A stretch of 64,000 nt of DNA from Acidobacteriota bacterium (GCA_021325515.1 JAJPHC010000035.1:62001-126000), one strand, 5' to 3'; positions 34,827-44,658 are shown, numbered from the stretch's first letter. The notes: generated by a model from the letters alone, not told the origin. Program-made: numbers and translations.

Positions 34827-37326
34827 TTTCCCGGAAGGTGATGAGGGTGGCGAGTTAACGAACCTGCGACGCTCGCTACGCGATGTCGTCGCCCTCACCA
34901 TGCTCCCGACCGTCTGGGCTGCGTACGAACCGCACCAGATCTGCGCCGATCTCGTCGACGTCATCACACGAATGATCGATGTGGACGGCGTGTTTCTGGC
35001 CGGCACCTCCGGCCAGCTCATGAAGCTCAAACACGAAAACGATCCCGAGACGGAGCTCCGCTTACGGGCGGCGATCGCCCAACCGCAGGCGGGCAACATC
35101 CAGCCGGCCTCCGGCCAGACGACGCTGCGCACGCTCACGCTTCCGTTGTCGTTTCGCGGACCCGATCGTTTCGTGGTCGCTGCGAGAAGGCCGGGCTTCC
35201 CGACCGAGATGGAGCGATTGATTCTTCGCGTGGCCGTCAATCAGGCTTCCACCTGGCTGGACTGGAAACGCGCGGAAGCCGCTGCTGCCGCAGAGTCGGC
35301 GTTCCGGAGGGCCATCGAAAACTCCATGTCTGCCGGTGTCGCTGTGGTGGATGTCTCGGGCCGGCAAACCTACGTGAACCGCGCCTTCGCCTCCATGGTC
35401 GGCTGGTCCGAAGCGGAACTGGTGGGTCTGACGCCTCCCTTTCCCTACTGGGCACCGGAAGATGGTCCGAACATTCAGGCGGCGCTCAATGAAGTGCTCT
35501 CCGGAGTGATCAATCCTGCGGGGTACGAGCTCCGATTCCGACGGCGCGACGAACAGCGCTTCGATGCGCTCGTCCACATCTCTCATTTCGTGCAGGCAGA
35601 TACCGCCGGCTTCCTGGCCTCGGTCTATGACATTTCGGAGAGGAAAACCAGCGAGCGCACCGCCCGGTTTCTCGCCGAGGCAGGAGAGATTCTTGGTCGT
35701 TCAATCGGATATGAAGACACGCTCCGAGCGATCAGCGAACTGGTCGTCCCGAGATTCGCGGACTGGTGCTTCTTCGACGTCATCGAAGCAGACGGTGAAT
35801 TCCGGCGCATCGCGGTCGCTCATCCTCCAGGCTCCCTCAATCGCACTATCGCTGACAAGTTGCAGCGATCGTATGCTTCCGCAACGGTTCCCTTCGCCAT
35901 CTCGCAGACGCTGGCGGGCGGTACGTCCTATGTCATGAATGACGTTTCGGATGACGTGCTGAACGCCATCAGCTCCGATGAAGAATACCGGAGCGCGCTT
36001 CTTTCCATGGGGATCCGATGCTTCGTGTCTGTTCCATTGACCAGCCGCGGCAAGATTCATGGAGTCCTGACTTTTCTCGGAACAGAGACTCGAATGCGCT
36101 TCGAGCGCAACGACGTCGCATTAGCCGAGGAACTTGCACGACGCGTAGGACTCGCTGTGGACAACGCCCTCCTCTATCAGAGCGCACAAGAGGCGAATCG
36201 AGCGAAGGATGAGTTTCTCGCAAACCTGTCGCACGAGTTGCGAACACCGATGACCGCGATCCTTGGCTGGGCCCATCTGCTGCAGCTTGGGGGTCTCGAT
36301 CGCCAGCAGGTCGCGCTCGGCCTGGAGACGATCCGCCAGAGCGGTGAAGCCCAGGCCAAGCTCATCGACGATCTGCTCGACGTCTCTCGCATCGTCACCG
36401 GGAAATTGCATTTGAATCCGGCGGAGGTCGATCTTTCAGACATCGTGCGCGGCGCCATCGCTGCGATCCGCCCCGCTGCCGATGCAAAGCGACAATCCCT
36501 GGAAATCGAAGTTCAGGCCGGCGATGCCACGGTGCTCGGAGACGCGTCCCGTTTACAGCAGGTGTTCTGGAACCTGCTCAATAACGCGGTGAAGTTCACT
36601 CCTTCCGGCGGTTCGGTGCGCGTCCGGCTTTCGGGCCACGATACCGGCAACATCGTCACGACGGTGGAAGACAGCGGAGAAGGAATCGCTCACGAACTCC
36701 TGCCGCACATCTTCGAACGATTCCGCCAGGCTGTTGCCGGTTTGCGCTCCAGGACCGGCCTCGGCCTCGGCCTTGCGATTGCGAAAGAGCTCGTGGAGAT
36801 GCACGGAGGCACGATCGCGGCCGCCAGCGGAGGCCGCGGCGCAGGATCAGCATTTACGGTCACGTTGCCCCGGCTCATCGGGATCGCTCCATCGCAGACA
36901 GTACCGCACAGGCCCGAGCCTTCCCACGCGAAGCTACGATCGCTGCGCGTATTACTCGTCGAGGACGACGAAACCACGCGCACGCTCCTGGCAACGATCC
37001 TCGGAGCATTCGGCACGGTGGTGACCGCCGCATCCTGTGCGTCCGATGCCGAAGACGCACTTCGCACGTTTGAGCCGGAGATTCTCATTACCGATCTCGA
37101 AATGCCGGGCGCCGACGGTATTTCATTGCTGCACACTCTTCGCAGGTTACATGCAACGTTTCCAGCAATTGCCGTCAGCGGATATGCCGACGACGCAACT
37201 CGGAGACGAGTGCTGGCTGCCGGCTTCAACGGATTCGTAGCAAAACCGCTCGATCCGCTGATCCTCGCGGAGGAAATCATCCGTGCGATCGGAACCCGGC
37301 CACCTCCCCCGTCTGCTGATTCATGA
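34813..37326 (+). CDS. Hybrid histidine kinase GAF-PAS-GAF-HisKA-HATPase-REC
   Basis: The 837-residue soluble protein has a GAF-like domain (about 20-160), PAS (about 165-280, SMSAGVAVVDVSGRQTYVNR), GAF (about 285-455, FADWCFFDVIEADGEFRRIA), HisKA (FLANLSHELRTPMTAILGWA), HATPase (LLNNAVKFTPSGG, RTGLGLGLAIAKELVEMHGG) and a C-terminal receiver (VLLVEDDETTRTLL, acceptor in ILITDLEMPGADG). It directly follows, and overlaps, the MEDS reading frame, so MEDS probably supplies its ligand input. Homologous GAF and HisKA blocks recur in the other kinases of the window, suggesting duplication. Confidence 0.92.
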   Translation: MSLRDFPEGDEGGELTNLRRSLRDVVALTMLPTVWAAYEPHQICADLVDVITRMIDVDGVFLAGTSGQLMKLKHENDPETELRLRAAIAQPQAGNIQPASGQTTLRTLTLPLSFRGPDRFVVAARRPGFPTEMERLILRVAVNQASTWLDWKRAEAAAAAESAFRRAIENSMSAGVAVVDVSGRQTYVNRAFASMVGWSEAELVGLTPPFPYWAPEDGPNIQAALNEVLSGVINPAGYELRFRRRDEQRFDALVHISHFVQADTAGFLASVYDISERKTSERTARFLAEAGEILGRSIGYEDTLRAISELVVPRFADWCFFDVIEADGEFRRIAVAHPPGSLNRTIADKLQRSYASATVPFAISQTLAGGTSYVMNDVSDDVLNAISSDEEYRSALLSMGIRCFVSVPLTSRGKIHGVLTFLGTETRMRFERNDVALAEELARRVGLAVDNALLYQSAQEANRAKDEFLANLSHELRTPMTAILGWAHLLQLGGLDRQQVALGLETIRQSGEAQAKLIDDLLDVSRIVTGKLHLNPAEVDLSDIVRGAIAAIRPAADAKRQSLEIEVQAGDATVLGDASRLQQVFWNLLNNAVKFTPSGGSVRVRLSGHDTGNIVTTVEDSGEGIAHELLPHIFERFRQAVAGLRSRTGLGLGLAIAKELVEMHGGTIAAASGGRGAGSAFTVTLPRLIGIAPSQTVPHRPEPSHAKLRSLRVLLVEDDETTRTLLATILGAFGTVVTAASCASDAEDALRTFEPEILITDLEMPGADGISLLHTLRRLHATFPAIAVSGYADDATRRRVLAAGFNGFVAKPLDPLILAEEIIRAIGTRPPPPSADS

Positions 37327-37327
37327 G

Positions 37328-38257
37328 CTACAACGGCAGCCGCAACGAGAGCCCGATCGTGCGGTACCAATAGCGTTCGGCGAGACCGAAGCCGGCGGAA
37401 CGGTTGTAGGACGCATTCACGATGATGTGCGCGCGGGCCGCGATTGTCCCCTCGGCGCGCAGCTCGGCAAGAGCCGTGGGGCGCGAGGCATTGCCGTCGA
37501 TGCTCTCGCGGCCGGCGGCGACGGTGCCGGACAGGATCCAGGACGCGCGGCGTTTGCGCATCACCAATCCTGCCTGCCATTCGCCATAGCGGGCAGGATT
37601 GAAGTAATCAACGCCGGACACACTCCCTCGCGATTCGAAACGGCGCCATCGCAACTGCGCGCTCAGGCCCTGCGCCGGAATCAGCATCCAGATCAGCCGC
37701 GCGCGCAGATGAATGCGCTCATTGCCATCGCTGAAGCGCTGATAGCCGGCGAGTCCGACTGCGGTGAATCGCTCACCCGCCTGCCGCTCCGCGCTGACCG
37801 CGGCGAAGTGATGCGTGATCGCGCTCTGCAACGCGCGGCGCGTCTCGACCAGACCGCTGGCACCGAGCAGCTCGATACCTGTGCGCGCGTTGGGACGCAG
37901 AGACCATGTGGCATCGCCAATGACGCGCGTTCGCCCTTCCACGCGGACGACGCCGGCTTCGGCCATCGTCCCGGCGAGTGTTTCCCGCTTCTGATTTCGC
38001 CAGAGCAGCAGCACGGCGGGGGCATCGCCATGCCACCCTCCCTGCGCGTAGCGCGTCACCTGCACGGCGGCGCCGTAGTAACGCAGCGGCGAGTCGTATC
38101 CGGAAAGAACGCCGGTGCGAAGATGAAACACGCCGAAATGATCCGCATCGCCGCTGGCACTGACTTCCTCGATCACGGCTCGTTGCGCATAGGCGCCGCG
38201 GGCGGCAGGCAATGCGAGCAACAGCAGAGCGGCGAGGCGAAGCGCTCGCCGCTTCAC
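37328..38257 (-). CDS. Outer-membrane beta-barrel protein linked to a polysaccharide synthase
   Basis: The 309-residue product has a signal peptide (RLAALLLLALPAARGAYA) and then alternating hydrophobic/polar strands with many aromatic girdle residues. It ends in a terminal aromatic-rich strand (AERYWYRTIGLSLRLPL), as expected for a barrel. The ORF track starts at 38269. I prefer the GTG at 38257, which overlaps the TGA of the glycosyltransferase in a GTGA. By position it may be the exit pore or anchor for the polymer made by the upstream synthase, comparable to PgaA or YaiO-type proteins. The family match is not certain. Confidence 0.7.
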   Translation of the reverse strand: MKRRALRLAALLLLALPAARGAYAQRAVIEEVSASGDADHFGVFHLRTGVLSGYDSPLRYYGAAVQVTRYAQGGWHGDAPAVLLLWRNQKRETLAGTMAEAGVVRVEGRTRVIGDATWSLRPNARTGIELLGASGLVETRRALQSAITHHFAAVSAERQAGERFTAVGLAGYQRFSDGNERIHLRARLIWMLIPAQGLSAQLRWRRFESRGSVSGVDYFNPARYGEWQAGLVMRKRRASWILSGTVAAGRESIDGNASRPTALAELRAEGTIAARAHIIVNASYNRSAGFGLAERYWYRTIGLSLRLPL

Positions 38258-39711
38258 TTCGTCCCCCACGACTTGCGCAGCCCTATGAACTCGGAGATGT
38301 AACCGGCCACACTAACCGGCTGCAGCACCAGGCTGTAGGCAAACGCGTAAAGCATGAAGCCGGGAATGTTGCGCCGTACGCGGAGGCCCTGCGCGTCGAA
38401 CATCCCGGCGCTGATGCGGTACATCAGAAGATTCATGACGAGCGCCATCGGAAGAAGAGCGAGCGTCATCGGACCGGCGATCCAGTAGATGCCGAACAGC
38501 GCCAGGATCACGCCCGGAATGAAGGCGGTCGTATAGACGAAGTCGAGCCAGGGGAAGAGGAGATTCCAGAGCACGAAGAACGTCGACATGCGCGGCGTCA
38601 GCAGAATGCGCGGATGGCGCCGGAATGCTTCGAGCATCCCGCGCGCCCAACGCCGCCGCTGCTGTACGAACTGGCGCAAGGTGTCGGGAGCATTGGTGAA
38701 GCAACAGGCATCTTCGGCGTAGCCGACGCGCCATCCCCGCTCGAGCATGCCCCAGGTGAGCACGATGTCCTCGCCGACACACTCGTCCCAGCCGCCCACT
38801 TCTTCGATGGCGGCGCGGTCGTAGATCGAAAAGGCGCCCTGCGCGACCAGCGTGCCGTGAAAGAACGACTGCATCCGCTTGATGGCCGCGATGCCGTGAA
38901 AGTAGTCCCACTCCTGCGCGCCGGTCACCCAGTTCACGCGTGAATTGCGAACGAGCATCGTGCCGGCGGCAGCTCTGGTGCCGGGAGGATCGCTGAGATA
39001 ACGACCCACGAGATTTCGCAGCGCATCCTTGAAAAGATAGGAATCGCCATCGAGCGTGAGGATGAGGTCATGTCGCGCGAGGATCAGACCGCGATTGAGC
39101 GCGGCGGCCTTGCCGAGGTTCGATTCCTGCCGGATCAAGTGCAGCCAGGGGTAGTCGAGTTTCGCGAGAATCCGCGCCGTCAGATCGCTGGAGCCATCAT
39201 CGATCACGATCGCTTCGAACACACCGGGATAGTCCTGAAGGGCCAGCGACCGCAGCGTCTCTTCGATCGAATGAGCTTCGTTGAATGCGGCGATGAGAAT
39301 GCTGACCGGCGGATAGCTTCTGATGGCAGCGCGGCGCGGCCTGCGATCGAGCAGCAGGCTCGCCGCGAGGAACGCGTTCATGACACCGGGGACGAGCGCA
39401 ATGCCGCCGATGATGAGCAGCGCGACCGGCCAGTTGATCAACCGCGCGAGATCGCGCATCCAGGGGAGCGCGATCCAGATCGTGAAGGCGAGCCAGGCGA
39501 GGCTCAGCAGCAGCGCGAGTGCAAACTTGCCACGCACGCGGACATACGCGAGGTTGTCGGGAGTTGGATTGATAGGAGCGTCAGGGTGGATATAGTTCGC
39601 CGCTCTGTCACCATCTCGCGCCGCGCGAACGCGGCTCAAGAGGTCCTTCGGACGATTGGGGAGAGGCGATGGTGGATGATCATGCCTGTGGAACTGCACG
39701 TAAGCTGCCAT
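38254..39711 (-). CDS. Membrane GT2 glycosyltransferase, PgaC/hyaluronan-synthase-like
   Basis: The 485-residue protein is a processive beta-glycan synthase-like GT2 enzyme. Two N-terminal membrane segments precede the catalytic domain: SILIAAFNEAHSIEETLRSL, EAIVIDDGSSDLTARIL, LILTLDGDSYLF (DxD), GEDIVLTWG, and QQRRRWARGMLEAF, the polymer-binding QRRRW motif. Three or four membrane helices follow. It probably makes poly-N-acetylglucosamine or a related exopolysaccharide; the sugar cannot be read from sequence. It is coupled to an outer-membrane barrel gene and is divergent from an XRE regulator. Confidence 0.88.
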   Translation of the reverse strand: MAAYVQFHRHDHPPSPLPNRPKDLLSRVRAARDGDRAANYIHPDAPINPTPDNLAYVRVRGKFALALLLSLAWLAFTIWIALPWMRDLARLINWPVALLIIGGIALVPGVMNAFLAASLLLDRRPRRAAIRSYPPVSILIAAFNEAHSIEETLRSLALQDYPGVFEAIVIDDGSSDLTARILAKLDYPWLHLIRQESNLGKAAALNRGLILARHDLILTLDGDSYLFKDALRNLVGRYLSDPPGTRAAAGTMLVRNSRVNWVTGAQEWDYFHGIAAIKRMQSFFHGTLVAQGAFSIYDRAAIEEVGGWDECVGEDIVLTWGMLERGWRVGYAEDACCFTNAPDTLRQFVQQRRRWARGMLEAFRRHPRILLTPRMSTFFVLWNLLFPWLDFVYTTAFIPGVILALFGIYWIAGPMTLALLPMALVMNLLMYRISAGMFDAQGLRVRRNIPGFMLYAFAYSLVLQPVSVAGYISEFIGLRKSWGTK

Positions 39712-39759
39712 CAGGGCCTACGCACGGGATTGCCAGAAGGGCGACAACCGTGAAATTCA

Positions 39760-39788
39760 TTGCCTATTTGGCAAGCGGCCTCCATACT
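39760..39788 (+). promoter_or_regulatory. XRE promoter with palindromic operator
   Basis: The 15-base palindrome TTGCC-TATTT-GGCAA (39760-39774) covers a -35 box, TTGCCT. CATACT at 39783-39788 is 17 bases downstream and serves as the -10. The predicted transcript start is a few bases before the ATG at 39799, so the mRNA is nearly leaderless. A 13/15 copy of the palindrome covers the -35 box of the CheB-CheR-kinase promoter at 44673-44687. Confidence 0.6.
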
Positions 39789-39798
39789 GGTTTCCATC

Positions 39799-40164
39799 AT
39801 GTACGGCCGCATCCTCCGGCAGTTGCGCGAATCCAAAGGGCTCCTTCAGGCTGACGTGGCGCGGAGTGTCGGGATCTCACCGGCGCACCTCGCCCGGCTC
39901 GAATCGAATCAGCGCGGGCTATACCTCGAAGACTTCGTCCGCATCGCCGAGGCGCTGGGGGAAAAGCCGGGCGATCTTCTTCCGAACAAGCTCGGCGACA
40001 TCGCCCATCTGAAGCCGCTCATTCACCGGCTCGCGGCGATGCCGGCCGCGCTCCTCCCCCGCATCTCGAAGATCATCGAGAGCCTCGCGCACCTCATCGA
40101 GGAGTCGGCCGCGAAACCGCCGAAGAAACGAACATCGAAGAAATCCGCAAGGCCACGCCGATGA
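39799..40164 (+). CDS. XRE-family helix-turn-helix regulator
   Basis: The 121-residue product begins MYGRILRQLRESKGLLQADV and has SVGISPAHLARLESNQRGLY as the recognition helix region, a standard Cro/C1-type HTH. The C-terminal half is helical with a Lys-rich tail (KPPKKRTSKKSARPRR). The ORF track starts at 39760, inside the palindrome; the ATG at 39799 fits the fold. A palindrome over its own -35 box suggests autorepression, and a near-identical site lies in the CheB-fusion promoter. The next membrane gene is 61 bases downstream. Confidence 0.88.
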   Translation: MYGRILRQLRESKGLLQADVARSVGISPAHLARLESNQRGLYLEDFVRIAEALGEKPGDLLPNKLGDIAHLKPLIHRLAAMPAALLPRISKIIESLAHLIEESAAKPPKKRTSKKSARPRR

Positions 40165-40225
40165 GCGATCTCGGAGCAGGCGGCGTCACGCTCTCTCACC
40201 GATCCCATCGAAAGGCCGAGGTGCA

Positions 40226-40504
40226 ATGCTCATGAGTACTGTTCGAAGTGAAGCCGTCGTTGCAGACCTGCTGGCGCGGGACAAATTCCGCTGGATGCTG
40301 CTCGCCGGCTGGTTCCTGCTCCTCTCCGCGATCCTCACCTACGTCGTCGCAGCACCGCTGCATGCGCAGCTGGCGGACCGCATCGGGATCCCGCTCGCCA
40401 TCGCCGCGTTCCTCAGCTACTCCGTCGCGATGAAGCGCTACTGGATTGCGATCGCACTGCTGGCAGTGCTCGCCGCCGTCGTCCAGCTCACGATCCTCCG
40501 CTGA
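40226..40504 (+). CDS. Small membrane protein of unknown function
   Basis: The 92-residue product has three hydrophobic segments (WMLLAGWFLLLSAILTYVVA, GIPLAIAAFLSYSVAM, WIAIALLAVLAAVVQLTIL). GAGGTGCA precedes the ATG. It may be co-transcribed with the XRE gene. No family was recognised. Confidence 0.6.
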   Translation: MLMSTVRSEAVVADLLARDKFRWMLLAGWFLLLSAILTYVVAAPLHAQLADRIGIPLAIAAFLSYSVAMKRYWIAIALLAVLAAVVQLTILR

Positions 40505-40510
40505 CCAACG

Positions 40511-40768
40511 TCAGAACTGGACTTCCTGACTCTCCGCGTGCACCTCGCACCGCTCGCAGAACCAGCCGCGCGCGGTGCGCTTGAACGGAGCGTCATCTTC
40601 ATCGCGGAAGAGCGTTCGGGTCTCGTGGCACCAACTGCAGCGCACGACATGCGGGTTCCCGAATCCGGGATTCGCGATGAGCATCGCCGCAGCCTGCTCC
40701 TTCTCGTCGTCCAGCAATTCTTCACTGCGATTGAGTTTTCCCGCGGTTGCGCGGATCGCCTGTCTCAT
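40511..40768 (-). CDS. Small zinc-ribbon protein
   Basis: The 85-residue protein has two CxxC knuckles, VRCSWCHETRTLF and WFCERCEVHAES, typical of a zinc ribbon. Its ATG overlaps the TGA of the CheB-CheR-kinase gene in an ATGA and follows GGAGG, so it is translated with that signalling protein. A role as an accessory or partner is inferred from coupling only. Confidence 0.7.
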   Translation of the reverse strand: MRQAIRATAGKLNRSEELLDDEKEQAAAMLIANPGFGNPHVVRCSWCHETRTLFRDEDDAPFKRTARGWFCERCEVHAESQEVQF

Positions 40769-43700
40769 TCGTCCTCCATGGATCTTCTCGCTTTGCCCGA
40801 CCGGCGGCCGGAGGGCGGAACGGATGCGATCGCATCGCCCGCGAGTGGCAGCGTCACGGTGAATGTCGAGCCGTGACCGGGGCCGGGGCTTTCCACTTCC
40901 ACCGATCCGCCATGCAGCGCGACCACCTGCGCCACGATCGCCAGACCGATGCCGAGTCCGAGCCTGTGACCATCGCCCTCGCCCTGCCGGTAGAGCTCGA
41001 ACACATGCGGCGCGAACTCCGCCGTGATGCCCTCACCATTGTCCGAAACCGTCAAACAGGCATCGTCCCCTTCGCGACGAAGTCGGACTTCGATGCGGCC
41101 GCCGACCGGCGTGAACTTGATCGCGTTGCTCAGAAGATTCCAGACCACTTGCAGGAGCCGCACGCGATCGCCGAGCACCGGCGCAGATTCGAGATCGCGG
41201 CGAAATCGAAAATCGATCTCGCGCGCGGCGGCGCTCAACGCCGTCATCTCACGCGCCGAGCGGACGACATCCGCGAGATCGACCTCCGTCAACTCCACGC
41301 TCAACTTCCGCTCGCGGATGCGGGTGACATCCAGAAGATCCTCGACGAATACCCGCAGCAGTCCTCCGCTCTCCTCGAGGTGCGTGAGCGCTTCACCGAA
41401 CATCTCGGGGCTGCGCCTGGCGAGCTGCACCCAGCCGATCATCGAGGTCAGCGGTGTGCGCAACTCATGAGCGACGGTGCCGAGGAACGCATCCTTGTAT
41501 CGATTCGCCTGCTCCGCCTCGCGGAAGAGCATCGCCGTATCGATCGCGACTGCGGCCCGTTGCGACAACTCTTCCGCGAGCTGCAGATCGACTTCGCTGT
41601 AGCTGCGCTTCGATGAGGAGAAGGTCGTCGTGCCGAGCACTCTGTCGCGCACGATGAGCGGCACGCTGATGAGCGAGCGGACGCCGAGCGCACCGATCAA
41701 CTGCAGGATCTTCGCTTCGGGTGCGATGCCTTTCAGATCGGATTCCGCCAGATCGGTGAGCAGAACCGACTTGCGCTTCAGCAGCGCCTGCGGAGCTCCC
41801 GGCGCGCCTTCCGGTTCCTGAAACACGACCTCCTGAAACCGCAACGCGAGATCGCGCAGCACAGGATTCGCGTGCGACACGGTGAGGTGGCGGATGGAGC
41901 CGTCGTCGTTGATGAGATCGACCGCGCACCAGTCGGCGAAGGCCGCCGTCGAAAGCCGCGCCAGCGAGTCGAGCGTCGTTTCGTAGTCGAGCGATGATGC
42001 GAGGAGTGCGCTCGCCTTGGAGAGCATGTCGGCGGCGCGCGTCGCCTCCTGCGCCACCAGCACGCTTCGCTTCAATGCATCGATGTCGAGCAGCGCGATG
42101 ATCGCGCCGTCCACGACGCCGCCCGAGGTGCGATAAGCGCGGATGCGCAGCAGCCGCCAATTCCCCTTCGCATCCTGAATCTCGGTGTCGACTCCCTCCG
42201 TCGTCTCGATGACGGCGCCCGTAAGCTTCTCCAGATGCGCGGTGTCGATGGTCGATTGCGCCTCGCGCAGCGGCCGGCCGGTCGCGTCGGGCCGCAGATT
42301 GAGCAGTTCTCCCGCCGCGCTGTTGAAGCGACGAACGGTGAGATCGAGACCTGCGAACAGAATCGGGATCTCGACCGCACCGAGGAGATTCTCGATGTCG
42401 TCGTTCATCCGGACGAGCGTGCCGTTGCGAACGCGCAGCTCATCGTTGAGCGTGCTCAATTCCTCGTTGGCCGATTGCAGTTCCTCTTTGGCCGTCTCGA
42501 GCTCTTCGTTCGTGCTCCTCAGTTCCTCGTCGCTCGACTGCGCTTCCTCGGCCGCGGCCGCCGCTTCATCGGCGACCTGCTCCCGATCGCTGATCGCCGC
42601 AGCCAGCGCCCGGCGCAGCCCTTCGATCTCCGTCAGCTTCGCGGCGTTTCTTCCCTTGCCGGGCGCGGTTGCGGGAGCGCTGCGGAACACGATCCAGCAT
42701 TGATCGTGGCCCGGCGACGAGGCGACGGACGGAATCACATCGAAGGAAACGGAACGCCGCTCATCGCCGTCGATCACCAGGATGTCGTTGTGATGAACGA
42801 CGGTCCGCTGCCGGAATGCACGCCGCAGTGCCGGACGGAGCACGGCGAGAACTTCGTGATGCCGGACCATGGCGAAGAGGTTGAGCGATGCGTCGCCCGG
42901 TTCGAGTGCGAGGTAGGGCCCGATCTCGCCGCGGATGCGGACGAGCTCCAACTGCTCGTTGACCAGCACGCCGCAGGGGGCGAGTTGCGCGGCGAGTAAC
43001 GAATCTTCGGCATCGGCCTCGCCGTCGCGGATCCGCGCCACCGTCACGGAAAGAGGAAGCGCCGCAGCCGAAGGTGCCTGTCGCGCAGAAACATCGAACG
43101 TGCTCAAAGGACCCGGCCCCTGGCGTTTGCAGTAGATCAACGGCCGGGTGGAGACAGGCACCAGCAGGTTCGTCGACGCGCGGAGATTCTCCGAGCTACC
43201 CAGCATGAGAAAGCCGCCGGGAGCGAGCGCGTACTGCAGCAGCGAGACTGCTTTCTTCTGCAACTCGGGATCGAAGTAGATCAGGACATTGCAACAGGTG
43301 AGGAGATCGATGCGCGAGTAAGGCGGATCGCGCGTCACATCGTGGGCCGCGAAGATGCATCGTTCGCGCAGCGACTTCGCGATCTTGTGTCCACCCGGCA
43401 CCGGCGTGAAAAATCTCCGCAGCCGTTCTTCGGAGACACCGCCCAGCGCCCGCTGCGAATACGTTGCGGCGCGGGCCTTGCGCAGCGACTCCTCATTGAT
43501 GTCCGTCCCGTAGATCGAAAGCTGCGGCGCTGACGGATTCCCGTCGAGATACTCCAGCAGCGTGATCGCCAGCGAATAGACCTCTTCGCCCGTCGAGCAG
43601 CCGGCCACCCAGATGCGGATGCAATCCGCCGCGCCGCGATTCTTCACGATCGCGGGAAAGACGATCGTCTTGAGCGCCTCGAAACGAGCCGGCTCGCGAA

Positions 43701-44523
43701 AGAACGACGTCACTCCGATGAGGAGATCGTGATAGAGCGTCTCGACGGCAGCCGTGTCGTTCTCGAGTGAATCGGCGTAGCTGTTCAAGCCGTCGTGGTT
43801 GCCGAGAAGCGCGCGCCGCAGAATCCTTCGCTCGACCGTGGGCCGCTTGAAGTGACGGAAGTCGACCGGATGGCGCGCTCGCAGCAGCCCGAGGACGCCA
43901 TCGAAATCACCCGGCTCGTGTTGCGCTTCCTTCGTGCCCTTCAGCCTGGCAATTTTCGCCAACTGTTCGGCAATCCCTGCCGGCGGCAGGACGAAATCGG
44001 CGGACGGCGCAGCGGCGCGCGGCATGACGTCGAACTTCGCGCTCTCCGGACTCTGCACGAGCCCGAGGCCTCCCGCATCGTGAATGGCGCGAAGACCTGC
44101 CGAGCCGTCGGAGTCATTGCCCGAAAGGACGACACCGATGGCCGCCTCTTTCCGTTCGCGCGCGAGCGAGAAGAAGAAGGTGTCGAGCGGACGCTGAAGC
44201 GACGCCGCGCCGCGCGGTTCGAGACGAAGCGCATTTCCTTCGATCGTCATCTGCGTATCGGGAGGAATCACGTAGACGTGATCGCGCTCGACCTGCATGC
44301 CGTCGGCGACTTCCTGCACGGGCATGGTCGTGGCGCCGGCGAGGATGCCAGCCAGAAGGCTGGCGTGGCGCGGATCGAGATGCTGAATGATGACGAAGGC
44401 CAGGCCGGTCGCGGGCGAGACGGCGGAGAGGAGATCGCTGAAGGCATCGAGGCCGCCGGCCGAGGCACCGATGGCCACGACCCGGACGACGGCAACGCGA
44501 GTGGAGCCGGTCGGGAGAACCAT
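40765..44523 (-). CDS. CheB-CheR-PAS-GAF-histidine kinase fusion
   Basis: The 1252-residue cytoplasmic protein joins a CheB methylesterase domain (AIGASAGGLDAFSDLL, then IIQHLDPRHASLL and VLSGNDSDGSAGLRAI with the catalytic Asp) and a CheR methyltransferase (DLLIGVTSFFREPARF, IWVAGCSTGEEVYSLAITLL for SAM). A long coiled coil (EELRSTNEELETAKEELQSA), PAS, GAF, HisKA (FLGTVAHELRTPLTSMIGWV) and HATPase (VWNLLSNAIKFTPVGG, GLGIGLAIVAQVVALHGG) follow. The ORF track starts at 44610; the ATG at 44523 follows an AAGGA. No chemoreceptor or CheA is nearby, so this is a signalling rather than flagellar version. A 17-spaced promoter lies 136 bases upstream. Confidence 0.93.
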   Translation of the reverse strand: MVLPTGSTRVAVVRVVAIGASAGGLDAFSDLLSAVSPATGLAFVIIQHLDPRHASLLAGILAGATTMPVQEVADGMQVERDHVYVIPPDTQMTIEGNALRLEPRGAASLQRPLDTFFFSLARERKEAAIGVVLSGNDSDGSAGLRAIHDAGGLGLVQSPESAKFDVMPRAAAPSADFVLPPAGIAEQLAKIARLKGTKEAQHEPGDFDGVLGLLRARHPVDFRHFKRPTVERRILRRALLGNHDGLNSYADSLENDTAAVETLYHDLLIGVTSFFREPARFEALKTIVFPAIVKNRGAADCIRIWVAGCSTGEEVYSLAITLLEYLDGNPSAPQLSIYGTDINEESLRKARAATYSQRALGGVSEERLRRFFTPVPGGHKIAKSLRERCIFAAHDVTRDPPYSRIDLLTCCNVLIYFDPELQKKAVSLLQYALAPGGFLMLGSSENLRASTNLLVPVSTRPLIYCKRQGPGPLSTFDVSARQAPSAAALPLSVTVARIRDGEADAEDSLLAAQLAPCGVLVNEQLELVRIRGEIGPYLALEPGDASLNLFAMVRHHEVLAVLRPALRRAFRQRTVVHHNDILVIDGDERRSVSFDVIPSVASSPGHDQCWIVFRSAPATAPGKGRNAAKLTEIEGLRRALAAAISDREQVADEAAAAAEEAQSSDEELRSTNEELETAKEELQSANEELSTLNDELRVRNGTLVRMNDDIENLLGAVEIPILFAGLDLTVRRFNSAAGELLNLRPDATGRPLREAQSTIDTAHLEKLTGAVIETTEGVDTEIQDAKGNWRLLRIRAYRTSGGVVDGAIIALLDIDALKRSVLVAQEATRAADMLSKASALLASSLDYETTLDSLARLSTAAFADWCAVDLINDDGSIRHLTVSHANPVLRDLALRFQEVVFQEPEGAPGAPQALLKRKSVLLTDLAESDLKGIAPEAKILQLIGALGVRSLISVPLIVRDRVLGTTTFSSSKRSYSEVDLQLAEELSQRAAVAIDTAMLFREAEQANRYKDAFLGTVAHELRTPLTSMIGWVQLARRSPEMFGEALTHLEESGGLLRVFVEDLLDVTRIRERKLSVELTEVDLADVVRSAREMTALSAAAREIDFRFRRDLESAPVLGDRVRLLQVVWNLLSNAIKFTPVGGRIEVRLRREGDDACLTVSDNGEGITAEFAPHVFELYRQGEGDGHRLGLGIGLAIVAQVVALHGGSVEVESPGPGHGSTFTVTLPLAGDAIASVPPSGRRSGKARRSMEDE

Positions 44524-44658
44524 CGTCGCATCCTTTCGGGGATGACGCCTGGGATGAAGAAGATCGCGGGACGGGCGGGTGGCCGCCGAAGTGGGAGCCC
44601 TCTCACGCACGTTTGGTCGCGACCGGCTGAGTCAGGCGAGCACGGAAGTAACAGGATC

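Noticed and set aside
40161-40235. A 24-residue ORF overlapping the XRE stop (MSDLGAGG...)
   Set aside because: It is too short, lacks a Shine-Dalgarno and shows no feature; it probably arises by chance.
40538-40876. An apparent extra REP trace (TVNVEP in an ORF translation)
   Set aside because: The underlying DNA lacks the GTAG foot and hairpin; the similarity to the translated REP is coincidental.
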